From positions 248,001-312,000 of the forward strand of contig NZ_CP035376.1 of assembly GCF_004118975.1 (NCBI RefSeq): a DNA stretch of 64,000 nt, written 5' to 3'. Below the pieces are notes generated by a model. The model was given only the letters and a program-made list of their open reading frames with translations, had not been told where the DNA came from and made no database searches. Positions 44,583 to 53,617 of the stretch are shown here, piece after piece; within the stretch, counting starts at the first letter, position 1; every line of letters begins with the position of its first letter. The translations under genes were made by a program, and so were the position numbers. This DNA comes from Luteimonas sp. YGD11-2 (GTDB taxonomy: Bacteria > Pseudomonadota > Gammaproteobacteria > Xanthomonadales > Xanthomonadaceae).

Positions 44583-46322
44583 CTAGTTGCGGATCGACTG
44601 CTGCAGCTCCCGGAGTTCGGCATGCTCCTCCGCGTTCAATGCCGAGGGCGAGCCACCTTCGCGCCACTTGAGCATCAGGTCGTCGACCCGCTGCTGCCTG
44701 GTCTGCCTGATCAGCTGCGACACCGCGCCTGCGAATTCCTGTCGCCAGGATTCGATATCGCCGGGCATGTCGCTGGCAGCGAGCTTGTGCAGTGACGCGG
44801 CCTCGTCACGGCCCTCGAAATGCTGCAGCAGCATGCCGGTGCTGATGTCGGGCCGTGCATGCACCAGCTCGATCAGCTCCACCAGCAAGGGAACGCCCGG
44901 CTGGCGCAGGCCGGCCAGCTGTGCCTGGTCGGGGGTGTCGAGCGCCAGGGCCGGGCGCTGCAGCAGCAGGGTGATCGCGGTGCGCACCAGGCTGCGCTTC
45001 GGGGCGGGCACGCCGCGGCTGCTGCGCATGCGTCGCGGTGGCGCCTGTGCGGCCGCCGCGTCGGGCCGCGCACCGACACCGGTGACGGTGACCAGGTGCT
45101 GGCGCATCAGGTCGGCGAAGGCACCGTCGGGGATCTGCGCCAGCAACGGTTGCGTGCGCTCGGCCAGCCGGGCCTTGCCGTCCAGCGTGCCCAGGTTCAC
45201 GCCTTCCGAGAACTGGTCGAAGAAGAACTGCGACAGCGGCACCGCCTCGCGCAGGCGCGCCTCGAAGCCCGCGGTGCCCTGGCTGCGCACGATCGAATCC
45301 GGGTCCTCGCCTTCGGGCAGGAACAGGAAGAACGCCTGGCGGCCATCGCGCATACGTGGCAGCACCGATTCCATCGCCTTGGATGCGGCGCGGCGGCCGG
45401 CGGCGTCGCCGTCGAAGCAGAAGTAGACGTCGGGCGCGTTGCGGAACAGCAGCTCGGCGTGGTCGGCGGTGGTCGCGGTGCCGAGCGTGGCCACCGCCTC
45501 GCGCAGGCCGTGCTGGAACAGCGCGACCACGTCCATATAGCCTTCGACCACGATCAGCCGCGCGATCTTCTGCTGCGCCTGGCGCACCTGCCACAGGCCG
45601 TACAGTTCACGGCCCTTGTGGAACAGCGCGGTCTCGGGCGAGTTGAGGTACTTCGGGCCATCGTCGGCCTTGAGGACGCGGCCGCCGAAGGCGATCGTGC
45701 GGCCGCGGCGGTCGGCGATCGGGAACATCACCCGGTCGCGGAACTTGTCGTAGGTGTGGCCGCGGTCGTTCTTCGACAGCAGGCCGGCACGCTCGAGCAG
45801 CTTCAGCCGGCGCTCGTCGGTGCCCAGGGCGTCCTTGAGCGCGGAGAAACCCTCCGGTGCATAGCCGATCCCGAACAGCTCGCGGATCTCCAGGTCCACG
45901 CCGCGCGCATCGAGATAGGCCTGCGCGGCCGGGCTTGCGGCCAGCGCGTTGCGGTAGTGGCGGGCGGCGGCCTCCAGCGCGTCGTAGACGCCGCGGCTGT
46001 CGTCGTCGGGGGTGCGCGCGCGCTCGTCGCGCGGGATCTCCATGTTGGCCGCACGCGCCAGTTCCTCGACCGCGTCGAGGAACTCGAGGCGGTCGTAGTT
46101 CATCAGGAAGCTGATCGCGGTGCCGTGCGCGCCGCAGCCGAAGCAGTGGTAGAACTGCTTGACCGGCGACACGTAGAACGAGGGCGTGCGCTCGTCGTGG
46201 AACGGACACGGTGCCGAGAACTCGCGGCCCTTGCGCTTGAGCGGCACCCGCGCCCCCACCACCTCGACGATATCGGTGCGCGCGAGCAGGTCGTCGATGA
46301 ACGCGTCGGGGATGCGGGCCAT
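44583..46322 (-). CDS. dnaG: DNA primase DnaG
   Basis: DnaG makes RNA primers at replication forks. The 579-residue protein has the CHC2 zinc finger (C39, H42, C60, C63 in APCPFHDERTPSF and YHCFGCGAHG), the RNA polymerase domain with RVMFPIADRRGRTIAFGGR, the TOPRIM motifs VVEGYMDVVAL and YFCFDGDAAGRRAA, and a C-terminal DnaB-interaction region. In most related genomes rpoD follows dnaG; here a cytochrome b561 gene does. It is read in the same direction as rpsU, yqeY, the GNAT gene and yihY upstream. Confidence 0.97.
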   Translation of the reverse strand: MARIPDAFIDDLLARTDIVEVVGARVPLKRKGREFSAPCPFHDERTPSFYVSPVKQFYHCFGCGAHGTAISFLMNYDRLEFLDAVEELARAANMEIPRDERARTPDDDSRGVYDALEAAARHYRNALAASPAAQAYLDARGVDLEIRELFGIGYAPEGFSALKDALGTDERRLKLLERAGLLSKNDRGHTYDKFRDRVMFPIADRRGRTIAFGGRVLKADDGPKYLNSPETALFHKGRELYGLWQVRQAQQKIARLIVVEGYMDVVALFQHGLREAVATLGTATTADHAELLFRNAPDVYFCFDGDAAGRRAASKAMESVLPRMRDGRQAFFLFLPEGEDPDSIVRSQGTAGFEARLREAVPLSQFFFDQFSEGVNLGTLDGKARLAERTQPLLAQIPDGAFADLMRQHLVTVTGVGARPDAAAAQAPPRRMRSSRGVPAPKRSLVRTAITLLLQRPALALDTPDQAQLAGLRQPGVPLLVELIELVHARPDISTGMLLQHFEGRDEAASLHKLAASDMPGDIESWRQEFAGAVSQLIRQTRQQRVDDLMLKWREGGSPSALNAEEHAELRELQQSIRN

Positions 46323-46409
46323 CGCGCTAGTGTATGCCGCCGCCCCCGGATCACCGGCCTGCGGCGGTCGCTGTCCCCATGCCGCAGCAGCCCAGCGGCG
46401 GTGTCGCGG

Positions 46410-47408
46410 CTACGGCGTGCGATCCGGCGGCGAAGCAACGGGCGGCCTCGCGCCCGGTTCGACCGCCAGCGTCGTCGGGTACACCTGCGGCTCGGCCTGT
46501 TCGCCGCGCCGCGCCGCGTCCTCGGGCCAGCAGTCCTCGTGCTCGGGCGGCATCTCCCCGCAGCGGATCTGCGCGCGTTCGTCGATGACCGCGGTGATCA
46601 GTGCGCCGACGAAGAACACCATCGCCGCGTAGTACATCCATACCAGCAGGATCACCAGCGTACCCATCGACCCGTACGCGCTGCCGGGCGCCGCGCGCGC
46701 CATGTACATGCCGATGGCCCAGCGCCCGAGCATGAACAGCGCGGCGGTGATCAGCCCGCCCAGGAACGCCTGCTGCCAGCGCACCCGGCGATCGGGCAGG
46801 TAGTGGTAGAGCAGCGCGAACGCGAAGGCGTAGATCGCCAGCGAGATGACGATGCCCATCAGCGGCAGCAGGCTGGGCACCCCGGCGAACACCCATTCGA
46901 TGATCGCCGACAGCACCGTCGACACGATCACCAGGAAGCCGAGCGCGAACACCACGCCGAACGAGAACACCCGCTTGCGCAGGAACGCGACGATGCCGCC
47001 GAGCGTCTGCCCGCTGGTGTGGAAGATCAGGTTGAGCGTGCCCTGCAGGCGCGCGAACACCGTGGTGGCGCCGATGAACAGCAGCAGCGTGCTCCACAGC
47101 CCGGCCAGCGAGCCGATGTCCGGCTGCTCGCGGGCGTTGCGCAGCACCGTGCCGGCGACTTCCTGCGCGCTGCTGCCGGCGATCGCGCCGAGCTGTTCGA
47201 TCAGCTGGTCCTGCGCTTCCGGGTACAGCGAGGCCGCCAGCCACAGCAGCAGCACCAGCAGCGGCGCCAGCGACAGCAGCGCGAAGAACGACAGCGATGC
47301 CGCCTGGGTGAGCAGGTCGATCTCGATGAAGCGCCGCGCCAGCGCCACCGGCAGGCTGTGCTGCAGGCGCTCGAACTGGCGTTTGAACTTGGCGCGGGTG
47401 TCGGACAT
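46410..47408 (-). CDS. YihY/BrkB family inner-membrane protein
   Basis: The 332-residue protein has six membrane helices and the YihY pattern: AASLSFFALLSLAPLLVLLLW in the first helix, LLLFIGATTVFARLQGTLN, and the final MGTLVILLVWMYYAAMVFFVGALITAVI. The family was once called ribonuclease BN by mistake and relates to BrkB; its role is unknown. The last 55 residues are polar and Pro/Ala-rich. It lies between the GNAT gene and dnaG on the same strand, with about 90 bp gaps on each side. Confidence 0.9.
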   Translation of the reverse strand: MSDTRAKFKRQFERLQHSLPVALARRFIEIDLLTQAASLSFFALLSLAPLLVLLLWLAASLYPEAQDQLIEQLGAIAGSSAQEVAGTVLRNAREQPDIGSLAGLWSTLLLFIGATTVFARLQGTLNLIFHTSGQTLGGIVAFLRKRVFSFGVVFALGFLVIVSTVLSAIIEWVFAGVPSLLPLMGIVISLAIYAFAFALLYHYLPDRRVRWQQAFLGGLITAALFMLGRWAIGMYMARAAPGSAYGSMGTLVILLVWMYYAAMVFFVGALITAVIDERAQIRCGEMPPEHEDCWPEDAARRGEQAEPQVYPTTLAVEPGARPPVASPPDRTP

Positions 47409-47504
47409 GGCGACCGGGAAAGCGACGTCGCCGCGAGGATGCCAAGGACGCGCGTGCGTGCGCCGTGTAGGTGCGCACGCACCGGGGCGCGTGCCCTGAC
47501 CCCG

Positions 47505-47996
47505 TCAGGCCGCGGCGGCCAGCCGCTGCAGGGCGTCGCCGTCGACGCGCTGGACCGTCCAGCCGTCGAGGCCCACCGCACCCAGCTCGCGATAGAACGC
47601 GATCGCGTCGGTGTTCCAGTCCAGCACCGACCATTCGAAACGCGCGCAGCCGTGCTCGACCGCGGTGCGCGCGAGATGGCGCATCAGCTGGCGGCCGATG
47701 CCGCGCGCACGGAAGGCCGGGCGCACGTAGAGGTCTTCCAGGTACAGGCCGCGGCGGCCATGGAAGGTCGAGAAGTTGTGGAAGAACAGCGCGAAGCCCG
47801 CCGGCGCGCCATCGACTTCGGCGATCACCGCTTCCGCCGCCGGGCGTGCGCCGAACAGGCTGTCGGCCAGCACAGTTTCGTCGACGACCACCTCGTGGGC
47901 CAGGCGTTCGAAGTCGCCGAGCTCGTGGATGAAGGCCAGCAGCAGGCCGACGTCGGCGCGCGTGGCGGGGCGCAGGCTGGCGGCGTCGGCCGCCAT
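47505..47996 (-). CDS. GNAT family N-acetyltransferase
   Basis: The 163-residue protein has the GNAT acetyl-CoA site in LYLEDLYVRPAFRARGIGRQLMRHLA, with R-A-R-G-I-G as the Q/R-x-x-G-x-G/A loop, and the late strand FEWSVLDWNTDAIAFYRELGA typical of the diamine/SSAT-like branch (spermidine acetyltransferase type). The substrate is not fixed by sequence. The ATG at 47996 overlaps the yqeY-like stop by one base, so the two genes are probably coupled. Confidence 0.9.
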   Translation of the reverse strand: MAADAASLRPATRADVGLLLAFIHELGDFERLAHEVVVDETVLADSLFGARPAAEAVIAEVDGAPAGFALFFHNFSTFHGRRGLYLEDLYVRPAFRARGIGRQLMRHLARTAVEHGCARFEWSVLDWNTDAIAFYRELGAVGLDGWTVQRVDGDALQRLAAAA

Positions 47997-48442
47997 CAAC
48001 CGGCCAGCTTCTGCTTGACCAGCTTCGAGACCTCGCCCATGTCGGCCTGGCCCGCCAGCTGCGGCTTCAGCACGCCCATCAGCTTGCCCATGTCGGCGGC
48101 GCCGGCGGCACCGGTCTGCGCGATGGCGGCATCGATCGCGGCCAGGATCTCCGCCTCGCCGAGCTTCTCCGGCAGGTAGCGTTCGATGACCACGATCTCG
48201 GCACGCTCGATGGCGGCCAGGTCCTCGCGGGCGGCGGCCTCGTACTGGGTCACCGAGTCCTTGCGCTGCTTGACCATCTTCTCCAGCACCGCCAGCACCG
48301 CGGCGTCGTCGAGCTCGATGCGCTCGTCCACTTCGCGCTGCTTGATCGCGGCGTTGATCAGCCGGATCACGCCGAGGCTGGCCTTGTCGCCGGACTTCAT
48401 CGCGGCCTTCATGTCGTCGGTGAGTCGTTGCTTGAGGGTCAT
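47996..48442 (-). CDS. GatB/YqeY domain protein
   Basis: The 148-residue helical protein has the YqeY pattern: LKQRLTDDMKAAMKSGDKA, VIRLINAAIKQREVDER, VLEKMVKQRKDSVTQYE, IERYLPEKLGEAEI and GKLMGVLKPQLAGQADM. Relatives form the tail domain of the GatB tRNA amidotransferase subunit, and stand-alone copies sit by rpsU in many gammaproteobacteria. The exact role is unknown. The ATG at 48442 is chosen because the conserved region starts at residue 2. A terminator lies between it and rpsU. Confidence 0.92.
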   Translation of the reverse strand: MTLKQRLTDDMKAAMKSGDKASLGVIRLINAAIKQREVDERIELDDAAVLAVLEKMVKQRKDSVTQYEAAAREDLAAIERAEIVVIERYLPEKLGEAEILAAIDAAIAQTGAAGAADMGKLMGVLKPQLAGQADMGEVSKLVKQKLAG

Positions 48443-48510
48443 GGGCGGGGCTCCATCGGGCATCGGGGGCAGGGGGCGGCCGCGCCGGGTGTGGGCGGCA
48501 GGAACGCAGA

Positions 48511-48540
48511 AAAGCCGGTCACGCTTGCGCGTGCCGGCTT
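48511..48540 (-). terminator. rho-independent terminator or attenuator after rpsU
   Basis: CACGC (48520-48524), loop TTGC, and GCGTG (48529-48533), extended by a 7-bp stem after one bulged T, give a 12-bp hairpin. On the minus strand it is followed by TTTTC. It lies 54 bp past rpsU and may cut read-through into yqeY and dnaG, as in the classical macromolecular synthesis operon. Confidence 0.75.
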
Positions 48541-48593
48541 CTGGCAGCGGCCGGTGCGCGCGGAAGACCGCGCCGCGACCGGCAGCCGACGAC

Positions 48594-48809
48594 TCAGTAC
48601 AGGCGCTGGCGCTTGGTGACGTCGCGCGACACGCGACGGGCCTGGCGCTTCACCGCGGCTGCGGCCTTGCGCTTGCGCTCCTGCGTCGGCTTCTCGTAGT
48701 ACTCGCGCTTGCGCGTTTCGGCCAGCACACCGGCCTTCTCGCAGGTACGCTTGAAGCGGCGGAGGGCAAACTCGAACGGCTCGTTTTCGCGGACTTTGAC
48801 GCTTGGCAT
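48594..48809 (-). CDS. rpsU: 30S ribosomal protein S21
   Basis: The 71-residue protein matches S21 over its length: [20 protein letters not shown], then [20 protein letters not shown], and a basic tail ending KRQRLY. S21 joins late in small-subunit assembly and helps base-pairing with the ribosome site. It is divergent from tsaD across 204 bp, the standard arrangement in gammaproteobacteria. Confidence 0.98.
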   Translation of the reverse strand: MPSVKVRENEPFEFALRRFKRTCEKAGVLAETRKREYYEKPTQERKRKAAAAVKRQARRVSRDVTKRQRLY

Positions 48810-48904
48810 AGGGATCTCTGGGAAAGTGGGTGACCGGCCGGCGGGGCCGGCATCCCGGCCGTCGCGGGGCGCATAGGCACGCCACCCCGGCGGGAGAGCC
48901 GCGT

Positions 48905-48934
48905 ATGATACCGGGCCTGCGTGGCCGCCTGCAA
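48905..48934 (-). promoter_or_regulatory. candidate rpsU promoter
   Basis: On the minus strand TTGCAG (48929-48934) and TATCAT (48905-48910) are separated by 18 bp, close to the sigma-70 consensus. The start of transcription would lie near 48898, about 90 bp before rpsU. The -10 lies in GTATGATAC, which also reads as TATGAT on the plus strand and might serve tsaD. Confidence 0.5.
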
Positions 48935-49013
48935 GATGGGCCTGCAATCCGGCGTGATCGGGCCTGATCCGCCTCCCGGCCCCCGCTGGCCGACCGACCC
49001 GGACCTGACTCCC

Positions 49014-50060
49014 ATGCGCGTGCTCGGCATCGAAACCTCCTGCGACGAGACCGGCGTTGCGGTCTACGACACCGCCCTGGGCGGCGCCGCGGCGCTCAGG
49101 GCGCAGGCGCTGTACAGCCAGATCGCGCTGCATGCCGAATACGGCGGCGTGGTGCCGGAACTGGCCAGCCGCGACCATGTGCGCAAGCTGGTGCCGCTGA
49201 TCCGCGAGACGCTGGCGCAGGCCGGGATGACACCCGCCGACCTCGATGGCGTGGCCTATACCGCCGGCCCCGGGCTGGTGGGCGCACTACTGGTCGGCGC
49301 CGGGGTGGCGCGGTCGCTGGCCTGGGCGCTCGACATCCCGGCGATCGGCGTGCACCACATGGAAGGCCATCTGCTGGCGCCGCTGATCGAGGACGACCCA
49401 CCGGCGCCGCCGTTCGTCGCCCTGCTGGTGTCCGGCGGGCACACCCAGCTGGTGGCGGTGGAGGCGATCGGCCGTTACCGGCTGCTCGGCGAGACGCTCG
49501 ACGACGCCGCCGGCGAGGCCTTCGACAAGACCGCCAAGCTGATGGGCCTGCCGTATCCCGGCGGGCCGCAGCTCGCGGCGCTGGCCGCGCAATCCGACAA
49601 GGCGCCCGGCACCCCCGGCGCGTACCGCTTCTCGCGGCCGATGACCGATCGCCCCGGGCTCGATTTCAGTTTCAGCGGCCTCAAGACCCAGGTGCTGCTG
49701 GCGTGGCGCGACAGCGACCAGACCGATGCCACCCGCGCCGACATCGCGCGCGGCTTCGAGGACGCGGTGGTGGACACGCTGGCGATCAAGTGCGCGCGCG
49801 CGCTCGATGCCGCCGGCAGCGACACCCTGGTGGTCGCCGGCGGCGTCGGTGCCAACCGCCGCTTGCGCGAACGCCTCACCGCGATGTGCGCGCAACGCGG
49901 CGGTCGTGCCTGCTTCCCGCGTCCGGCGCTGTGCACCGACAACGGCGCGATGATCGCCTTCGCCGGCGCGCTGCGCCTGCAGGCCGGCCAGCACGATGAC
50001 GCCAGCGTGCGCGCGGTCCCGCGCTGGGACATGGCGACGCTGTCGCCGCTGGCGGCCTGA
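49014..50060 (+). CDS. tsaD: tRNA N6-threonylcarbamoyladenosine synthase TsaD
   Basis: TsaD transfers threonylcarbamoyl to A37 of ANN-decoding tRNAs with TsaB and TsaE. The 348-residue protein starts [19 protein letters not shown] and has the metal site [52 protein letters not shown] and the late [15 protein letters not shown] and CTDNGAMIA blocks. The ATG at 49014 is the one next to this conserved start; an upstream in-frame ATG at 48921 has no conserved sequence after it. folB follows 65 bp downstream. Confidence 0.97.
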   Translation: MRVLGIETSCDETGVAVYDTALGGAAALRAQALYSQIALHAEYGGVVPELASRDHVRKLVPLIRETLAQAGMTPADLDGVAYTAGPGLVGALLVGAGVARSLAWALDIPAIGVHHMEGHLLAPLIEDDPPAPPFVALLVSGGHTQLVAVEAIGRYRLLGETLDDAAGEAFDKTAKLMGLPYPGGPQLAALAAQSDKAPGTPGAYRFSRPMTDRPGLDFSFSGLKTQVLLAWRDSDQTDATRADIARGFEDAVVDTLAIKCARALDAAGSDTLVVAGGVGANRRLRERLTAMCAQRGGRACFPRPALCTDNGAMIAFAGALRLQAGQHDDASVRAVPRWDMATLSPLAA

Positions 50061-50125
50061 CGCGACGGGGCCCGGGACGCAGCGGCTAAGCTGTGCCATC
50101 CCGCCGCCGCACACCGCACGCCGCC

Positions 50126-50482
50126 ATGGACAAAGTCTTCATCGAAGGCCTCGAGATCGAGGCGCTCATCGGCATCTACGACTGGGAACGGCGGATCCGG
50201 CAGACGCTGGTGTTCGACCTCGAGATGGGCTTCGACAACCGCGTGCCCGCCGCCAGTGACGACATCACCCACACGCTCAACTACAAGGCGGTCAGCAAGC
50301 GGCTGATCGCGTACGTGCAGGCCTCGGAATTCGGGCTGGTGGAAACCCTGGCGGAACGGTGTGCGGCGATCGTGCTCGATGAGTTCAAGGTCGACTGGTT
50401 ACGCTTGAAGCTCAGCAAGCCGGGTGCGGTGCGTGGTGCGCGCGCGGTCGGCGTCATCATCGAACGCAGCCGGCAGGCCTGA
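50126..50482 (+). CDS. folB: dihydroneopterin aldolase
   Basis: FolB cleaves dihydroneopterin to 6-hydroxymethyl-dihydropterin in folate synthesis. The 118-residue protein has the DHNA signature: FIEGLEIEALIGIYDWERRI near the N-terminus, the catalytic Glu in that block, DDITHTLNYKAVSKRL, and the C-terminal LKLSKPGAVRGARAVGVII with the catalytic Lys. folK, the next enzyme in the pathway, lies 1.4 kb downstream behind a mechanosensitive channel gene. Confidence 0.95.
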   Translation: MDKVFIEGLEIEALIGIYDWERRIRQTLVFDLEMGFDNRVPAASDDITHTLNYKAVSKRLIAYVQASEFGLVETLAERCAAIVLDEFKVDWLRLKLSKPGAVRGARAVGVIIERSRQA

Positions 50483-50526
50483 TACAGGGACTTCCGGTGC
50501 TGGCGCACCCCGGAGGACCCGACCCC

Positions 50527-51849
50527 ATGCAATCCCAGCTCGAACGCCTCAACGACGCGCTTGCGCCGTACCCGTGGGCCTACACCGTGACCGTGCTCGC
50601 CGGCCTGCTGCTGCTGGCCTGGTTGGCCAACTTCCTCACCAAGCGGATCCTGCTGCGTGGCCTGGGACAGCTGCTGCAGCGCACCGCGCTGGGCGGCGCG
50701 CAGCACGACCAGCAGGTGCGCCTGCAGGTGATCCCGCGGCTGGCCAACGTGGTGCCGGCGCTGGTGATCTCGGCCGGCATCTCGCTGGTGCCCGACCTGC
50801 CGCCGCAGCTGGTCGGGGTGGTCAAGGCGCTGTGCCAGGTGTTCGTGGTGGTGACCATCGCGCTGGCGGTGTCGAAGGTGCTCGACGCCATCAACCGGAC
50901 CTACGAGCGACGCCCCGACGCGCACAACCGGCCGATCAAGGGTTATTTCCAGGTCGCCAAGATCATCATGTTCGTGCTGGTCGGCATCTCCGTGGTGGCC
51001 ACGCTGATCGGTGCGGAATTCCTGCACATCGTCACCGGCCTGGGCGCGATGACCGCGGTGCTGCTGCTGATCTTCCAGGACACCATCCTGTCGCTGGTGG
51101 CCAGCGTGCAGATCAGTAACGACGGCCGTGTGCGCATCGGCGACTGGATCGAGATGCCCAGCCAGGATGCCGACGGCGACGTCATCGACATCGCGCTGCA
51201 CACCATCACCGTGCGCAACTGGGACCGCACCGTGACCACGGTGCCGACCAAGAAGCTGGTCAGCGACGCGTTCAAGAACTGGCGGCAGATGTCGGAAGGC
51301 GGCGGCCGCCGGATCAAGCGTGCACTGCATCTCGACCAGCGCAGCGTGCGCTTCCTGGAGCCCGACGAGATCGCGCGCTTCCGCCGCTTCAACCTTCTCG
51401 ACGACTATCTCGATCGCAAGGAGCAGGAGCTGCGCGAGTGGAACGCGACCCTGGCCGGGCGCGGTGCCGAGCCGGTCAACCATCGCCGGGTGACCAACCT
51501 CGGGACCTTCCGCGCCTACGTCGAGCACTACCTGCGCCATCACTCCGGCATCAACCAGGAGCTCACCCTGCTGGTCCGGCAGCTGCAGCCGACCGAGGCC
51601 GGGCTGCCGCTGGAGATCTACTGCTTCACCGCCGACACCCGCTGGGCCGTCTACGAGGGCATCCAGTCCGACATCTTCGACCATCTGCTGGCGATCCTTC
51701 CGGAGTTCGGGCTGAGCGTGTTCCAGGCCCACAGCGATGCCGCGGTGGAAGTGCGGCTGCGCCAGCTCGACGGTGACGGTGATGCGGCACGGCCGGCGCG
51801 GGCGTTCGCGCCGGCGCAACCCCCGCTGGATGCAGCCGGGGACCGCTGA
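50527..51849 (+). CDS. mechanosensitive ion channel, MscS family (YbdG/MscM-like)
   Basis: The 440-residue protein has about five membrane helices, the last of which lines the pore (LHIVTGLGAMTAVLLLIFQDT), followed by the Sm-like beta domain VRIGDWIEMPSQDADGDVIDIALHTITVRNWD and a long mixed C-terminal domain. YbdG-type channels have this larger cytosolic domain and open on osmotic downshock. VPTKKLVSDAFKNWRQM is typical of that branch. It lies between folB and folK on the same strand with short gaps. Confidence 0.9.
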   Translation: MQSQLERLNDALAPYPWAYTVTVLAGLLLLAWLANFLTKRILLRGLGQLLQRTALGGAQHDQQVRLQVIPRLANVVPALVISAGISLVPDLPPQLVGVVKALCQVFVVVTIALAVSKVLDAINRTYERRPDAHNRPIKGYFQVAKIIMFVLVGISVVATLIGAEFLHIVTGLGAMTAVLLLIFQDTILSLVASVQISNDGRVRIGDWIEMPSQDADGDVIDIALHTITVRNWDRTVTTVPTKKLVSDAFKNWRQMSEGGGRRIKRALHLDQRSVRFLEPDEIARFRRFNLLDDYLDRKEQELREWNATLAGRGAEPVNHRRVTNLGTFRAYVEHYLRHHSGINQELTLLVRQLQPTEAGLPLEIYCFTADTRWAVYEGIQSDIFDHLLAILPEFGLSVFQAHSDAAVEVRLRQLDGDGDAARPARAFAPAQPPLDAAGDR

Positions 51850-51905
51850 GGCATCGCGCCCGCGCCGCCGCTGCGCGATCATGGCGCCCCGATCCGGAGC
51901 GCCCC

Positions 51906-52397
51906 ATGCCGCATCTCGCCTGCCTGAGCCTCGGCAGCAACGTCGAACCCGAGCGTCACCTCGCCGCCGCGGTGCGCGCACTGCGTGCGGAGTTCGGCGA
52001 CGTGGTGCTGTCCACGTTCTACCGCACCCGCGCGGTGGGCTTCGACGGGCCGGATTTCGTCAACGCCGCCGCCGTCCTGCGCACCACGCTCGACGTGCAC
52101 GCGCTCGACGCCTGGCTGCATGCACTGGAGGACGCGCACGGCCGCGACCGCAGTGGCCCGCGCTACGGCAACCGCAACCTCGACATCGACATCGTGCTGT
52201 TCGACGACCTGGTGATCGCCGGGCCGGGGCGGCTGCGGCTGCCGCGGTCGGACCTGCGCCACGCCTTCGTGCTGCGGCCGCTGGCGGAAATCGCGCCGGA
52301 TATCGTCGAGCCGGTGAGCGGGCGCACGCTGGCCGCGCTGTGGAACGACTCGTCCGAACGCGGGCTGGCGATGGAACCGGTGGTGCTGCCCGCATGA
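51906..52397 (+). CDS. folK: 6-hydroxymethyl-dihydropterin pyrophosphokinase
   Basis: FolK adds pyrophosphate from ATP to 6-hydroxymethyl-dihydropterin, making the substrate of dihydropteroate synthase. The 163-residue protein has ACLSLGSNVEPERHLAAAV, FVNAAAVLRTTLDVHAL, GPRYGNRNLDIDIVLFDDL with the Mg-binding Asp pair, and LRHAFVLRPLAEIAPD. All catalytic features are present. The 260 bp after it contain no gene; one GC-rich palindrome (CGCGTGT/ACACGCG, about 52518-52545) is seen. Confidence 0.95.
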   Translation: MPHLACLSLGSNVEPERHLAAAVRALRAEFGDVVLSTFYRTRAVGFDGPDFVNAAAVLRTTLDVHALDAWLHALEDAHGRDRSGPRYGNRNLDIDIVLFDDLVIAGPGRLRLPRSDLRHAFVLRPLAEIAPDIVEPVSGRTLAALWNDSSERGLAMEPVVLPA

Positions 52398-52657
52398 ACG
52401 GTACGCCGCACGTGGCGGGCGTTGCGCTCGCCGCAGCCGGATAGGCCAGGCCGCATCCGTATACGCGGCCACCGGGGGCGCGGGACAGGGCGTGTGTGCA
52501 TGCGGGCTGCAGCGTGCGCGTGTCCGCGCGATGTCGCGCACACGCGGATGATCGCGGTCACATCGCCCGCGCGCCATCGTCCTGGTGACTTCCGGCGCTT
52601 GCCCGTGCTGGCGGCACCGGCGCAGGATTTCCGTACGTCGACAGATGGAGGTGGGCC

Positions 52658-53491
52658 ATGCTGGAGAAGTTTCAGCGCAGCTGGGCGCTGGTGAAGGCGA
52701 GCGCGGCGGTGCTGCGTTCCGACAAGGAGCTGATGCTGTTCCCGGTGATCTCGGGCATGTGCACGCTGGTGGTGCTGGCGACGTTCCTGCTGCCGATGTC
52801 GGTGTTCGGTGGCTTCTCCGGCAGCTGGGGCTTCGGCGCGATCGCGGTCGGGCTGCTGTTCTACTTCTGCCAGTACAGCGTGATCATCTTCTTCAATTGC
52901 GCGCTGGTGGCGGCGGCGATGATCCGCCTCGACGGCGGCGATCCGGGCCTGGGTGACGGCCTGCGCGCGGCCCGCGCGCGACTGCCGGCGATCCTGGGCT
53001 ATGCGGCGATCGCCGCGACCGTGGGCGTGCTGCTGCAGTCGCTGCGCAACCGCGAGGGCAACGTGCTCGTCCGCCTGTTCGGCGGCCTGCTCGGCGCGGC
53101 GTGGACCCTGGCCACGTTCCTGGTGGTGCCGGTGCTGGTCAGCCGTGATGTCGGGCCGATCGAGGCACTGAAGGAAAGCGTGCGCCTGCTCAAGCGCACC
53201 TGGGGCGAGAACGCCATCGGCAACGTCGGCATCGGGGCCGCGTTCGGCCTGATCAGCACGGTCACGATCGTTGCCGGCATCGCGCTGACGGTGCTGGCGG
53301 CCAAGGCCTGGCTGGGCCTGGCGATCCTGGTGGGCGGGCTGTTCGCGATCGCGGTGCTGCTGCTGGGCGTGGTGCAGTCGGCGCTGGGCGGCGTGTATTC
53401 GGCGGTGCTCTACCGCTATGCCAACACCGGCGAGGCGCCCGCTGGCTTCCAGCCGGCAGCCCTGGAGCAGGCGTTCCGCGCGCGCGGCTGA
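52658..53491 (+). CDS. DUF6159-type multi-pass membrane protein
   Basis: The 277-residue protein has six or seven hydrophobic helices and begins MLEKFQRSWALVKASAAVLR, a start typical of DUF6159. LKESVRLLKRTWGENAIGNV in the middle is another family block. The function is unknown. A GGAGG ribosome site (52645-52650) precedes the ATG. It is monocistronic and convergent with the pteridine reductase gene over about 125 bp. Confidence 0.8.
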   Translation: MLEKFQRSWALVKASAAVLRSDKELMLFPVISGMCTLVVLATFLLPMSVFGGFSGSWGFGAIAVGLLFYFCQYSVIIFFNCALVAAAMIRLDGGDPGLGDGLRAARARLPAILGYAAIAATVGVLLQSLRNREGNVLVRLFGGLLGAAWTLATFLVVPVLVSRDVGPIEALKESVRLLKRTWGENAIGNVGIGAAFGLISTVTIVAGIALTVLAAKAWLGLAILVGGLFAIAVLLLGVVQSALGGVYSAVLYRYANTGEAPAGFQPAALEQAFRARG

Positions 53492-53617
53492 GTGTCTGTG
53501 CCGGCGGGCCGTGCGTCGCGCGCGGCTGGCAGATCGCGATGAAGGCCGCTCCCACCGGCCGCGCCCGCAGGTGGCTCCCGCGCGTCACCCGCGGGCCTGC
53601 CTTCGCAGGCCGTGGCC

